Shown here one piece after another: positions 27,138-36,303 of a DNA stretch of 41,590 bases (its first letter is position 1; every line of letters starts with the position of its first letter). A program made the position numbers and the translations under genes. The DNA is from Paracoccus tibetensis (GTDB taxonomy: Bacteria; Pseudomonadota; Alphaproteobacteria; Rhodobacterales; Rhodobacteraceae). Under the pieces are notes generated by a model that ran no database searches, was not told the DNA's origin, and saw only the letters and a program-made list of their open reading frames with translations. The stretch is from positions 1 through 41,590 of the forward strand of contig NZ_FMVT01000019.1 of NCBI RefSeq assembly GCF_900102505.1, in the 5' to 3' direction.

Positions 27138-27149
27138 ATTGCATGCAAT
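27138..27149. repeat. 12-bp palindrome upstream of hybrid kinase
   Basis: Perfect palindrome ATTGCATGCAAT, three bases upstream of ATG 27134 and 27 bp upstream of the alternative ATG 27110. It could be an operator or a chance palindrome. If ATG 27110 is the true start, it would sit in the leader or core promoter. Confidence 0.35.
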
Positions 27150-27669
27150 GTGAATGTTTATGCAGCCAGAGAAGGCAAGTCGAGGCGACCATCGCGCCTC
27201 CGTTCCGCCGCACAATTGGAAGCGATGACGCCGCATGTGGCGATAGCCCATGCTGCGCGTGCTTTGAAGTCGCATGCATGACATCAGCTCGCCCGCATCT
27301 GCGGGAACAGGAGCAGCATGTCCAGCGGTACCCGGTTCTGGCTGATCAGCCCTTCGTGGTGGAGGTGGAAATCCATTCTTCGGGTCGTGACCGGCCGGCA
27401 CATGAAGGCGTGCCGCAGAAGCCCCCGCTAGCATGACAGAAATGAGCGAGAGCCGGCCGCCAGTCACCGGTTAGAGACCGTCGTGGATGCGCTATGATGG
27501 TAAGCGTCGTGCCGAGGCCGCTCGGCCGGGACCCCTTCGAACGCTATTTGAGGGCAGTGAAAGGCAGGCACTCCGGCAGCGCGCCTGCCGCAAAGCTCTA
27601 ACGACGCGGGTACCGATCCTGATCGAATGACAAGTCAATGCGCAGTGGTCGCAGGATGCTGTCCATTAC
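27150..27669. other. No recognisable gene (520 bp)
   Basis: Open frames here are extensions or shadows of the kinase frame and have no domain. The stretch should hold the promoter of the hybrid kinase. Nothing else was recognised. Confidence 0.5.
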
Positions 27670-27960
27670 TAATTCTCCTGCAGGTGGCGCTTCCGAGTGT
27701 TGAATGTGGCCGATGACATCAAGCGAGGATGTCGCCGGCGTCTCGGACACATAGCTTCTGGGTGGAGCGAAAGCTGATGACGCTGATCTCGCGGCACAGT
27801 AACGCCCGGGATGATCGTCTCCCACAACGGCATTAAGTTGACCTTGAGCGCAATCCTGAAGTGTGGTGCGCAAATCGACTGGATGCGAACCGTGAATGCC
27901 AACGCGCAATTCCCTAGGCGCCAAAGCATCCGCGTTCGGCATACCCAAGAGCGCCGTGGC
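27670..27960 (+). pseudogene. Degraded IS3-family transposase (orfB) relic
   Basis: Plus-strand reading gives RFRVLNVADDIKRGC, then in another frame LMTLISRHS, then PGMIVSHNGIKLTLSAIL followed by IDW. These line up in order with the IS3-type DDE core (RFRVLNVVDD..., LI-RHGKPGMIVSDNGTELTSNAIL, then IDW). The second catalytic Asp is replaced by His (SHNG for SDNG) and several frameshifts and stops are present. It belongs to a different IS3 subgroup from the element at 22071-23421. Neither terminal repeat was found. Confidence 0.65.
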
Positions 27961-28096
27961 GTCCAGTAAAGGAACCTCGACGTGGGGCAGGCGCCCTTGG
28001 TCATGCCCACGTCATTTGAACTTTTTGCGTCACGGAAGTAGGATATTCAGGAGTTTCATGTACGCTGCTGGAACGTCTTCAACCGCGAGATGATTC

Positions 28097-28774
28097 ATGA
28101 AGTTCATTTCTCTTGCCGTTGCCTTGTTGCTGGCCACCTACGCGCCGACTGCAGCCGTTGAGCGTGAAGGCACCATCACCCAAGGCGTCGCGTCAGTGAT
28201 CGACGGCGATACGTTGGAAATCCATGGCTCTCGCATCCGCCTGCACGGCATAGACGCTCCAGAAAGCAGGCAAGCCTGCACCGAAAGCAACGGGTCAGCT
28301 TGGCGGTGCGGACAAGCCGCGGCCTTGGCACTGGCAGACAAGATCGGTCGGACTTCTGTGCTTTGTGAGCATCTCGACATGGACCGCTATGGCCGCATCA
28401 TCGGACGTTGCTTCAGCGGCAGCGAGTATCTGAACAGGTGGATGGTCAGTGAAGGGCTGGCTGTCGCCTACCGTCAGTACTCCTCCGACTACGTCGCCGA
28501 TGAGGCGCGAGCACGTGACGCGCGCAATGGGATCTGGCGAACGAAGTTCGACATGCCGTGGGATTGGCGCAAGGGGTCTCGCACGTCCGAGTCCTCCTCC
28601 GGAACACCTGAAATCCTGCAGAGGCTTGTCCAGCGTTCATATTCCTGTAGCCCGCGGCGAACATGTTCTCAGATCGGAAGCTGCCAGGAAGCGCGGTGGT
28701 ATCTGGCGAACTGCTCCTGGGGCGGCCGCCTCGATCGCGACAATGACGGCATTCCCTGCGAGAGCATCTGCTGA
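28097..28774 (+). CDS. Secreted thermonuclease-like protein with Excalibur domain
   Basis: The 225-aa protein has a signal peptide (about residues 1-20, MKFISLAVALLLATYAPTAA), a staphylococcal-nuclease-like domain (about 30-155) with VIDGDTLEIHGSRIRLHGID, APESRQAC, the second catalytic block DRYGRIIGRCF and LNRWMVSEGLAVAYRQYS, and a C-terminal Excalibur-like calcium-binding motif (CSWGGRLDRDNDGIPCESIC, with the DxDxDGxxCE pattern). It probably degrades nucleic acids outside the cytoplasm. Cysteines in both parts fit disulfide-bonded export. ATG 28097 starts the signal peptide. It lies between a transposase relic and the protease/peroxidase locus and appears monocistronic. Confidence 0.9.
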   Translation: MKFISLAVALLLATYAPTAAVEREGTITQGVASVIDGDTLEIHGSRIRLHGIDAPESRQACTESNGSAWRCGQAAALALADKIGRTSVLCEHLDMDRYGRIIGRCFSGSEYLNRWMVSEGLAVAYRQYSSDYVADEARARDARNGIWRTKFDMPWDWRKGSRTSESSSGTPEILQRLVQRSYSCSPRRTCSQIGSCQEARWYLANCSWGGRLDRDNDGIPCESIC

Positions 28775-28976
28775 GGGCATTTCTGCCCCTCCTCCTCAAC
28801 GTGCGGCTGCCTCTCCCTGTGTAACAGGATAGGTGCGCCACCAGATCGGCAGCATTCAACTTTAGAGATAAGACTTGCCAATCAGGAAACGTTGCCGGTA
28901 GCACGGAAGCCGGTAAAGCGTCGCCGCTGGTGGCTTTCCAGATCCTCTCGCCCCTGCAGCTTCGAAAGGACGTTCT

Positions 28977-29153
28977 ATGACTCAGCAGAGTTTTGCCCCC
29001 ACGTTCCTCGACCAGCTGGACCGGCTCACGGCCGATCAGATCCTGACGCTGGCAGAGATGTGTCAGACCGAGGCTATGGGTGCGCTGCGGGCCATGGTTA
29101 CGCCGCTGTGTCAGCTGGTGGCCGAGCGGCTTGAAGAAACCGCAGGCAGCTGA
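28977..29153 (+). CDS. Small helical protein (58 aa)
   Basis: A 58-aa ORF starting MTQQSFAPTFLDQLDRLTAD and continuing with a predicted helical stretch QILTLAEMCQTEAMGALRAM and VTPLCQLVAERLEE. ATG 28977 follows AAAGGA at normal spacing, and codon use is GC-biased as in real genes of this window. It resembles no family I can name. It sits 202 bp downstream of the nuclease gene on the same strand. Confidence 0.5.
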   Translation: MTQQSFAPTFLDQLDRLTADQILTLAEMCQTEAMGALRAMVTPLCQLVAERLEETAGS

Positions 29154-29537
29154 TCCTGGAAGAGATGGTATTGTGCGGCCGAACGGGTGTCTTTTGGGGG
29201 GCGGAGGTCTGGCGGGGGTTGTGGGGGTAGAGGTGTTGCATCGAGCAGTCACGCAGCACCGCCCCACACCAAAGAGGCCCCAAACCATCGGTTTGAAGCC
29301 CCTCAGATGACGCTATTCGAGCAAGTGCTTTGCCACTTCTTCCCGCGTCAGGAAGGTCTCCATTCAGTTTCACATCAGGTTTCGATAAGTTGATAAGTTT
29401 ATTGGATCGCGATCAGGTCTAAGCTTAGACAGCTATGGTTAACGGCGCGTGTGTTTTTCCGTAAGCGCAGGTTAATTCACCGAGAAAGAGTCCTAATCGG
29501 GACAAGCAGCGGCAGACGGAGCCTGCCCGCAAATAAA
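29154..29537. other. No recognisable gene (384 bp)
   Basis: G-rich and A/T-rich patches and a weak inverted repeat near 29267-29310 are present, but no convincing gene. A 16-codon minus-strand ORF (METFLTREEVAKHLLE) is too short to call. Confidence 0.45.
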
Positions 29538-29562
29538 GAAGCGCAGCCGATGGCTGCGCTTC
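29538..29562 (-). terminator. Intrinsic terminator of the protease-peroxidase operon
   Basis: Perfect 11-bp arms GAAGCGCAGCC and GGCTGCGCTTC with a 3-nt loop. Read on the minus strand the stem is followed at once by TTTATTTG, a U-rich tail. It lies 177 bp downstream of the stop of the C1-peptidase gene and is the best intrinsic terminator in the window. Confidence 0.75.
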
Positions 29563-29738
29563 CAATCGACGCGACTGCCCTCGCAGATGAGTTTGTTCAG
29601 CTTCGGCAGATGCTGACGCTCCAGCAAAGCAGGATAGACGCTCTCCAGGAGCAGCTCGGTCGCTGAGCGCCCCACAAGACATCGAGTTGGCAAATCCTTC
29701 CTTCTGTCGTGAAGCGTTGTCCGTGGGTGCAGCTGTTC

Positions 29739-31637
29739 TCAGTAACCCGCCAGGTCAGCATCTGAAAATCCTTCGGCTTCTGCGACGGCCCGGCCAACAA
29801 TTTGGGAAAGCGCGTCATTCATCGTCCAGCGATCATGGTCAAATCCTGCATGCGAGCGGCTGTCGCAACGGGCCGATGCAAGACCTGCGCGGATCACCTC
29901 ATGTGCGGCCGGCCAAGCGGCCATTGCCCCCTCATCCTGAGCATCAAGGTCGCGCGCGAGACCAAGAAGTGGGGTTGCAGGCGTGGCCTCGAGCGCGGCT
30001 GAGACAAGGTAAAGGAGTGATCGGCCATAGATGTCGAGCCGGTCGGTCCTCTCGCGCGCTTCGGTAAGGATGTATTGTCGCAGCTGCGCAAGCGTGGTGC
30101 CGAGACGTGGCCGGATGGCCTTATCGTAATGTGCCAAGCTACAGGCGGGCGCCATTAGCGCAGCACTGGCCAACTTGTGCCCGCCATCTTCAGCGGCCTT
30201 CAGCACACCCTCAAGGAGCAATGAGCCAGCGCTGGTTCCCACGAAATGGATATTCATGGGATGCGGCGGGGCAGCGGCGCTGTCCATCAGCAGGCGCAGC
30301 GCACTTCCTCCCTCGGTCGCGGGATCGAAGGCAAGCGCAGCGCTTGTCTTGAGGTCGCGCCAAAGCCGACGACCGAGTGGCCGAGCCATCGCCTCCAGCT
30401 GGCCGTCAGTATGGGCAGCATCCGAGCCAACCCGCGCCCGCGTCTTGAGGAGCAGCTCGCGGAGGACGTCGACGACGTCACTGTTGAAGCCGGTCTCCCA
30501 CATCACGTGCACCGGATAGATGCCGAACGCCTGGAAGGTCTTGCGCCAGGCCGTGATCCGGCGTGCCACCCCGTCGGCATCCGTCAGCGCGCCATGGGCG
30601 ATCACCACGAAATGCTCGCATGGTGGCTTTGAAGGCTCGTTGCGGCCCGTGGCCAAAATACGAGCGGTCTCGGTCACGGTGTTCCATGTCTGGCCGTAGC
30701 GGCCGGACGAGACGAGGTTGCCGTCGTCAAGGTGGAGATAGTAGCCGATAACATTCTGGCGACGAGGGCGGGTGTCGCTTGCGGCGGCAGGGTCGCGCGC
30801 TGCGGCGTGGTTCCGGGCGAACCTTATGTTGAAGGCGTCGGGGGCGGAAACCGCGAGCCGAAGGACCCAAGCATCCTCGACATTCTCGAACCAGTCCTCG
30901 TAGCGCCAACGGGCAAGTCCCGGAAGCTTTCGCGTCTCGGCGTCGATGTAACCGCCCCAACTGGTGCCCCAAGAATTTTGGATAATGAAGCCCTTCTGAT
31001 CATAGCCGACGATCGCGAAGGCGTGGCGACCGAGGATGCGGCCCGAGAGCGGGATTTCGGCGCCGGGTGTAGCCCAACCGTCGTGGATGCGCGCCGAGAC
31101 GATCAGCGCGCCGGCTTCGCCCAAGGCGGCGTGGTAGTCGCTGATCTCGTGGTTGAGGCGGTAGTAGGCGCCGAGCGTGATCTCTCGCGCGCGGCGCGCC
31201 ATGTCTGCTGTGAGGTTCCAAGGCGGTTGGCCAGGCGCAGGGTATTCCATCGCATGGAGGTCCGGATCGAGTGAATAGACGCCATTGTGGAAGAAGCCCT
31301 TGAGCGCACCGCGAAGGGTCGAGCCAGGCGCGAGGTCATCGGGCAGGTCGTCGTGCAGGCGCGCCATCTCGTAAAGCATCCGTGCGCTGACGCAGCGCGG
31401 CGGAAGCCCGAACATTTGCCTGCATTGCTGGTCGATGACCGCAGCTAGCGCAAAGCCTGTGCAGGCAGGATCATCGTGCTGGTCGCGAATGTTAAGGTCG
31501 GCTGCGTCAGGTATGACCACAAGCCGGAGCGGCTGTAGGGAAGGGACGTAGGGGCGGTCGCGGAGATCGCGCAGGTCCGCCGAAACGTTCAGGCTCCGCG
31601 CCTCACCCGCGGCATGGAGACGCCGGTACGTTGGCAT
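29739..31637 (-). CDS. Papain-like (C1) peptidase fused to alpha/beta-hydrolase-like domain
   Basis: The 632-aa protein has two enzymatic parts. The N-terminal C1-peptidase (about residues 35-270) has the oxyanion Gln53 and nucleophile Cys59 in IRDQHDDPACTGFALA with the papain Q-to-C spacing of six, catalytic His205 in GRHAFAIVGYD, and Asn221 in IIQNSWGTSWGGYI. The C-terminal part (about 330-625) looks like an alpha/beta hydrolase, with VVIAHGAL as the early strand-loop and a nucleophile-elbow-like FVGTSAGSLLL. There is no propeptide and no signal peptide, so it appears cytosolic and constitutively mature. ATG 31637 is chosen for AGGAAGGA upstream; TTG 31670 is possible. It is third in the operon, 62 bp after the peroxidase. 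Protease call firm; hydrolase part moderately sure. Confidence 0.85.
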   Translation of the reverse strand: MPTYRRLHAAGEARSLNVSADLRDLRDRPYVPSLQPLRLVVIPDAADLNIRDQHDDPACTGFALAAVIDQQCRQMFGLPPRCVSARMLYEMARLHDDLPDDLAPGSTLRGALKGFFHNGVYSLDPDLHAMEYPAPGQPPWNLTADMARRAREITLGAYYRLNHEISDYHAALGEAGALIVSARIHDGWATPGAEIPLSGRILGRHAFAIVGYDQKGFIIQNSWGTSWGGYIDAETRKLPGLARWRYEDWFENVEDAWVLRLAVSAPDAFNIRFARNHAAARDPAAASDTRPRRQNVIGYYLHLDDGNLVSSGRYGQTWNTVTETARILATGRNEPSKPPCEHFVVIAHGALTDADGVARRITAWRKTFQAFGIYPVHVMWETGFNSDVVDVLRELLLKTRARVGSDAAHTDGQLEAMARPLGRRLWRDLKTSAALAFDPATEGGSALRLLMDSAAAPPHPMNIHFVGTSAGSLLLEGVLKAAEDGGHKLASAALMAPACSLAHYDKAIRPRLGTTLAQLRQYILTEARERTDRLDIYGRSLLYLVSAALEATPATPLLGLARDLDAQDEGAMAAWPAAHEVIRAGLASARCDSRSHAGFDHDRWTMNDALSQIVGRAVAEAEGFSDADLAGY

Positions 31638-31699
31638 GAGTCCTTCCTCGGGTTCGAGGCGGCCCGCCAAAGGGCGGACCTGCCAGTCGCTGAAGACCG

Positions 31700-33568
31700 T
31701 CAGAGCAGACCGGCGACACGCAGCATCGCAGAAACATCCGTCACCGCGACCCCGCCCACAGGCACCTCGTCGGGGGTCCAGCTTCCGCCGCCCGCGCCTT
31801 GGTGCCAGTAGGACTGGTCGTCCTCTACGATGAGGCCGACAAGCGTCTCCGCCACGATCCGGCTGCCGAGGGGGCCGAGGGTGTCACCTTGCGTCACCTC
31901 TGCTTCGCGCAAGCAGTAGAACCAGAGCGGCGTCGCCTCGAGCATGCCGCCATCGGAGAGGGCCGTGCCCGCCTCACCCTCATCCAGGATTTCCACCGGA
32001 AGCGGCGTGAGGCCATTCCCCTTCAAAGGCGGCGTGTGATCGGCATATCCCGACCTGTAGACCATCTTGCAGCCGTCAGCCTGTTGCGCACCGCTGCGGG
32101 CTTGGTCGAAGGCGTTGATCGCGGCGACGCAGGCCTGGCCCGACGGGATGTTCAGCCGGTGGCCACGGCGGAGGTTCCGTTCTGCGAGGTTGCGCAGGAT
32201 GCGCTGAAGCTCCCCCCCGGCGCTGCTTTCCTTGAACATGTCCGAAAGCGGCGGCGCCAACTTCGTGTCTATCCTCCGTGCCATGCGTTTCGGCTGGACG
32301 GGGTCTTCCCCGATGAAGCGGGACCAGTCGATAGGCCAGTTCGACGGAAGGCGGTCGAAGCCCTGTCCGATCGCCGTCACCCCCAGCTTGTCGCCACCGG
32401 TGAAGGAGAAGAGCTCCTTGAACGTGGCTGCCTCGAAGTTGCGGTTGTGGTCATAGACCGCGCGGATCATCGAGTGTCCGAACCGGAAGGCGGCCACCGA
32501 GAACTCCAGCGGCAGCGGCAGCTCGCCTTGGGCCGCGACGCGTTCCCGGAATTTTTTGTAAAGGAGCGCGCCGTCGGCCTTCACCTGATCGACTACCCCC
32601 GGCTGGCAGATCGCGGGCAGGTAGAGGTTCACCACCATCCACTGGTAGATCAGCGTTGTCCGCCGCTTCGCCTCCTGAAAGCGGGCCTCCGCGTCGGGAA
32701 TGTCGCCCGCAAGGTCGCTGGCGATGGCATTGTGCAACCGCAGGAACGCGAGGTGCGTCTGTGCGACGATCAGGTTTTCGTCGTTCCGGCCGTCGCCGAT
32801 CAGCGCACGCGGTGCATTGACCGCGCCGTCCTTGAAGAACCCGTCCTTGAACGGGCCGGGGTCCAGCTCCTGCAGATCCGCGAGCGTCAGCCCCGACTGC
32901 GGGTCAGCCACGACATCGCCGAGCCGGGGCAGGTCCTGCAGACCATCGGCCGGAAGATCGACCGTCGGCCCGACGGGAAGGACTGTGCCGAGCCGCATCT
33001 TCGAGCGGTCGGCGGGGTCGCGCATCGCGTCACGCAGCTTCGCGGTAAAGGCCGTGTCGTTCGGCCCCTCGCCGTAGAGGCTGTCCAGCCGCAGCGTGCC
33101 GTTGCGGAGGTTGATGATGTTGTCGACAACTTGGTCACGGGACAGGGGCGGAACTGTGTCGCCGGTGATGACCGAGATCGGGTTCGGCTGCGGCGCATCG
33201 CGGTCGGTATTTGCGGTGATGTCATGGTCGATGAACTGGCCGAAATAAGTGATGAAGGGCGGGATGGAGGAATCCTCCGTGTCGGGGTCTCCGGCGGCCT
33301 CGGTCATCGCCTTCGCGAGCGCCTTCAGCGCGTCGACGGTTGCAGTACCGTCGTCGGGCACGCCGTCCGCGTCGGGGAAGAGGTAGCCGAAGGTCCGGGC
33401 ACCGGCGCTCCCGAGACCATCTTCAATGCCGCCGCTGTCGAGAGGATCCACCTTCGCCCCGGGCGCAACCGCCGAAAGTGGCACCGTCCCCGGAGGCGGC
33501 ACGGCGTTCTCGACGCCGCCTGTGGGTGGCAGGATAATGTGCTGTCCATGTCCGAGCGAGAATAGCAT
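31700..33568 (-). CDS. Animal-type haem peroxidase
   Basis: A 622-aa member of the peroxidase-cyclooxygenase (animal haem peroxidase) superfamily. Distal Asp114-His115 sit in FGQFIDHDIT. A calcium-loop-like RLDSLYGEGPND follows at about 160-171, then the distal Arg261 and Glu264 in GRNDENLIVAQTHLAFLRLHN, and the proximal His365 in FRFGHSMIRAVYD. Asp114 and Glu264 occupy the positions that form ester links to haem in mammalian enzymes. No signal peptide is seen, which is unusual given that known relatives are often secreted. Such enzymes oxidise halides or organics with hydrogen peroxide. ATG 33568 has a strong GGGGAG site. It is the middle gene of the three-gene operon (74 and 62 bp spacings). 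Confidence 0.93.
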   Translation of the reverse strand: MLFSLGHGQHIILPPTGGVENAVPPPGTVPLSAVAPGAKVDPLDSGGIEDGLGSAGARTFGYLFPDADGVPDDGTATVDALKALAKAMTEAAGDPDTEDSSIPPFITYFGQFIDHDITANTDRDAPQPNPISVITGDTVPPLSRDQVVDNIINLRNGTLRLDSLYGEGPNDTAFTAKLRDAMRDPADRSKMRLGTVLPVGPTVDLPADGLQDLPRLGDVVADPQSGLTLADLQELDPGPFKDGFFKDGAVNAPRALIGDGRNDENLIVAQTHLAFLRLHNAIASDLAGDIPDAEARFQEAKRRTTLIYQWMVVNLYLPAICQPGVVDQVKADGALLYKKFRERVAAQGELPLPLEFSVAAFRFGHSMIRAVYDHNRNFEAATFKELFSFTGGDKLGVTAIGQGFDRLPSNWPIDWSRFIGEDPVQPKRMARRIDTKLAPPLSDMFKESSAGGELQRILRNLAERNLRRGHRLNIPSGQACVAAINAFDQARSGAQQADGCKMVYRSGYADHTPPLKGNGLTPLPVEILDEGEAGTALSDGGMLEATPLWFYCLREAEVTQGDTLGPLGSRIVAETLVGLIVEDDQSYWHQGAGGGSWTPDEVPVGGVAVTDVSAMLRVAGLL

Positions 33569-33642
33569 GTGTCACTCCCCTTGCTGAAACTGGCATTGCC
33601 AGGAACCGGGTGTCGCGGTGCGTTCTTTCCGTTGCTCTCCGA

Positions 33643-36303
33643 TCAGCGGTGCAGGTGTGCCACCGCAGGCACCCAATGCGCGTAGTTTCTCGTCCCAAAA
33701 TAGCCTGCAAAGTGCAGGCCGGACATGACCGGACCCTCGGGTGTGACGGCCATGATCCCCGAGCCGGACGAGCCGCCCAGGGTCGTCGCATCATGCGTGA
33801 TGGCATGAGCATGCGCGTCGCCGGGAAACCTGCCCGGCGCAAAGTCTATCCGGCCCGGCGAAAGGCGCTTTACGCCGAAGCGATCACCGATCAGGGCAAA
33901 GAGAAGCTCCCTTGAAATGGTCGCATCATTCCCGTCCTCCCCATCCACGAGCCAGGATCCCCAAGGCTGGGCCGGGTGGCCAACGTTGAAGAACCAGTCT
34001 TCTGCCACCACCGCGTCTGAAGCGGTGTGATCTGCCAGGGGAAGGTGCTCGGGGAACGGTTTCTCCGGCTTCTCTTCCAGCGTCAGGATGGCGATGTCGA
34101 GATGGCCGAGATTGACCTGGCCCGCAATCGCGTCGGGACCTGCCCAGTCAACGGCGGCAATCCGGAACACGCGGTCGGGGTCGGTGCCCGCACCAAGTTC
34201 CACACCGAAGTCGACGGCGAAGGACGGGTCCTTGATCACCCAGGTGCCGTTGATTTCCTCGGCGAAGTCGCGGGACTCGATCACGTGGCGAGCGGTGGCG
34301 ACGCGGCCGTCCGGAAGCATCCACGCAGAGCCGTAGACGGCATTGGCGGACCGGTCCGAGCCGCGCACGATGCGGCCCGAGGCGGCGACGAGGCGTCGGA
34401 TATGGGTTTCGCTCTCGCGGACGCGGTCGAGCCAGCCGCCGCGGGTAAGCCGCTCATCCGTCAGGTCGACAAACCCGTCCCGGACATAAAGCGCAGGCCG
34501 TGTTCCGTCGGCAATGATCAAGGACTCGACCAGCCCAAAGGTGTTATCGTCAGCACGAGTGTCATCTGGCTCGCCGCCCAGGAGCTCGATAATCCGCTTG
34601 ACGCGCAGGCGGAACTTTGACGCGGCGTCCGCGTCCACCGGGACGTTTGGCGGCTCGACCACCTTGTGGGCGAGGTCCTCGTCAAGCCGGTCTAGCATTG
34701 CACTTCTGCCGTCGGCGCTGAAGTCTGCCGCGCCGCCCGGCGTGTCGAACCGCGCGCGCATTTCGCCCATTGTAGTCGGAACGTCAGGCAGCGAGCGGCG
34801 GTCAAGCGCCGGAGCTGCAGGGCCTGGGTGGCGGGCGGCGCAATAGGCGTTGCGCCCCGCGTCGAGGAACCGCGTGGCGAGCCAGGCGGCCAATGCGCTC
34901 GCCAACACGGCCGGCAGGGCGAGTGGGCCAGTGACAAGCCAGCGTGCAAGGGCGCCCGAAAGATGCGAGCGAGACTTTGCCAGCGCCTCAAGGACAGCTG
35001 CCTCCACAGCATTGTCAGGGCCACCGGCGCCATCGCAGACCAGCGCACGAAGCTCGCTTTCCCACCACTTGATCAGCCGGCGCGTAGCGGCGTGCAGAGA
35101 AGCGATTCCAAGCTCGGGAGCGGGACGGCCGATGACGAGAGGGGCGATCTCGGCCTCGTCGGCCAGTGTTGGGTCTAGCTCCAGAAGCTCCACCCGCAGG
35201 TCTAGCTCGCGCAGGAGCGTCCGCTCGTCGAGAGCCGACAGGCGCTCCGCCTGCACGGCGGCGGCGAGACGCTCTAGTGTAGGAGGCTCTCCTTCTTCGG
35301 CGAGTGCCTCTGCCGGAGATGGCTCGGCCGAAGGCGGCATGCCATCCTCGGGCGCGGGACCGCCAAGCCGCTCAGCAAGTGCTTTGCGAAAGCGATCCGC
35401 CGCGCGCGCCGCGTTGGCGGCGTTGAGGTGGATCTCGTCATGCCAATCGCCCGGACGGGTGCCGATCCCGGTCAGGTCGATATGGACGAGCTTGCCGTGG
35501 AATTCGGAGCGCCGCGCAAGGGTGGCGAGCATCCCGTTGAACTTCCGCAGGATCGTCTTCACAACATCGTGCTGGACCTCCGCTGGGACGCCTCGGGCGC
35601 TCAGAGGCCGGCCGATCCATGCACCGCCACGAGGAAAGGCGGGCCCGTATCCATGGATGAGGATAAGCACATTCGGAAACGCACGATGGACGCTACGGAA
35701 AAGCTCGAGGTAGCGGGCGCTCATCCGGCTGAGAAACGTATCCAGTACCGGACCGACAAGTGCTTCGCCGGTTGCACCCGGAAAGGGAGCCTCGACCAGG
35801 CGCCCGAGCTGGCCGTTGTCGAACAGGTCGTTCCCGCCTGCCGAGAGAAGAAGGGCGGAGGCGCGCTCCGCTTTCAGGTTGAGCAGGATCTCCCGCTGAT
35901 CGAGTATATCCACCAGCCGGTCGCCTGCAGCGTCAAGGCTCAGGATGGCGTGATCCACCATCAAGTGATCGATGATGTCGAGGAGCGAGGTCGGGTACTG
36001 GAACCAGCTATCGCCCTCCGAGACGATGCGGTGGCCGCGCCAGCCGTTCGAGATCCGGCGCCGGTACAAACGGTGTCGGCGGGTGCGCATGACGGCGTTG
36101 GCGAGGCCCATACCCACGCCCCCTTCGATGCGAGGGGGGATGTCGGTGACTAAACTGGGATTTGGTTGCAACTCGGGCCCCATTCGGTCAGGGACGGACA
36201 CCTCGATCATATAGCCCAGATAGTGGTCAAGGTTGCTGTCAGGATCCGCTAGGCGAACTAATAGGTCGTCATACTCGATCGGTAACAGAACTTTCGACAT
36301 CAT
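33643..36303 (-). CDS. SGNH-hydrolase / trypsin-like serine protease fusion
   Basis: An 886-aa protein with two hydrolase domains. The N-terminal part (about residues 85-325) is SGNH/GDSL-like: SEGDSWFQYP with the nucleophilic Ser near 99, LLSAGGNDLF as the Asn block, and DEIHLN as the Asp-x-x-His block. A long alpha-helical middle follows (about 340-600), with a possible hydrophobic segment (LPAVLASALAAWLATRF). The C-terminal trypsin-like domain (about 645-885) has the triad His in VATARHVI, Asp in HLDIAILTL, and Ser in TLGGSSGSGIM. No signal peptide is seen. Start is ATG 36303 or the adjacent ATG 36300, both after AGGG. It is the first gene of the operon. I know no standard family with this exact architecture. 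Confidence 0.85.
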   Translation of the reverse strand: MMSKVLLPIEYDDLLVRLADPDSNLDHYLGYMIEVSVPDRMGPELQPNPSLVTDIPPRIEGGVGMGLANAVMRTRRHRLYRRRISNGWRGHRIVSEGDSWFQYPTSLLDIIDHLMVDHAILSLDAAGDRLVDILDQREILLNLKAERASALLLSAGGNDLFDNGQLGRLVEAPFPGATGEALVGPVLDTFLSRMSARYLELFRSVHRAFPNVLILIHGYGPAFPRGGAWIGRPLSARGVPAEVQHDVVKTILRKFNGMLATLARRSEFHGKLVHIDLTGIGTRPGDWHDEIHLNAANAARAADRFRKALAERLGGPAPEDGMPPSAEPSPAEALAEEGEPPTLERLAAAVQAERLSALDERTLLRELDLRVELLELDPTLADEAEIAPLVIGRPAPELGIASLHAATRRLIKWWESELRALVCDGAGGPDNAVEAAVLEALAKSRSHLSGALARWLVTGPLALPAVLASALAAWLATRFLDAGRNAYCAARHPGPAAPALDRRSLPDVPTTMGEMRARFDTPGGAADFSADGRSAMLDRLDEDLAHKVVEPPNVPVDADAASKFRLRVKRIIELLGGEPDDTRADDNTFGLVESLIIADGTRPALYVRDGFVDLTDERLTRGGWLDRVRESETHIRRLVAASGRIVRGSDRSANAVYGSAWMLPDGRVATARHVIESRDFAEEINGTWVIKDPSFAVDFGVELGAGTDPDRVFRIAAVDWAGPDAIAGQVNLGHLDIAILTLEEKPEKPFPEHLPLADHTASDAVVAEDWFFNVGHPAQPWGSWLVDGEDGNDATISRELLFALIGDRFGVKRLSPGRIDFAPGRFPGDAHAHAITHDATTLGGSSGSGIMAVTPEGPVMSGLHFAGYFGTRNYAHWVPAVAHLHR

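Noticed and set aside
29550..29666. 38-aa plus-strand ORF (MAALPIDATALADEFVQLRQ...)
   Set aside because: Its start codon lies in the loop of the strong minus-strand terminator (29538-29562), and its first codons are the terminator stem; although the rest is leucine-rich, independent coding evidence is lacking.
31799..33565. 588-codon plus-strand open frame opposite the haem peroxidase
   Set aside because: It mirrors the peroxidase codon pattern and has no recognisable domain.
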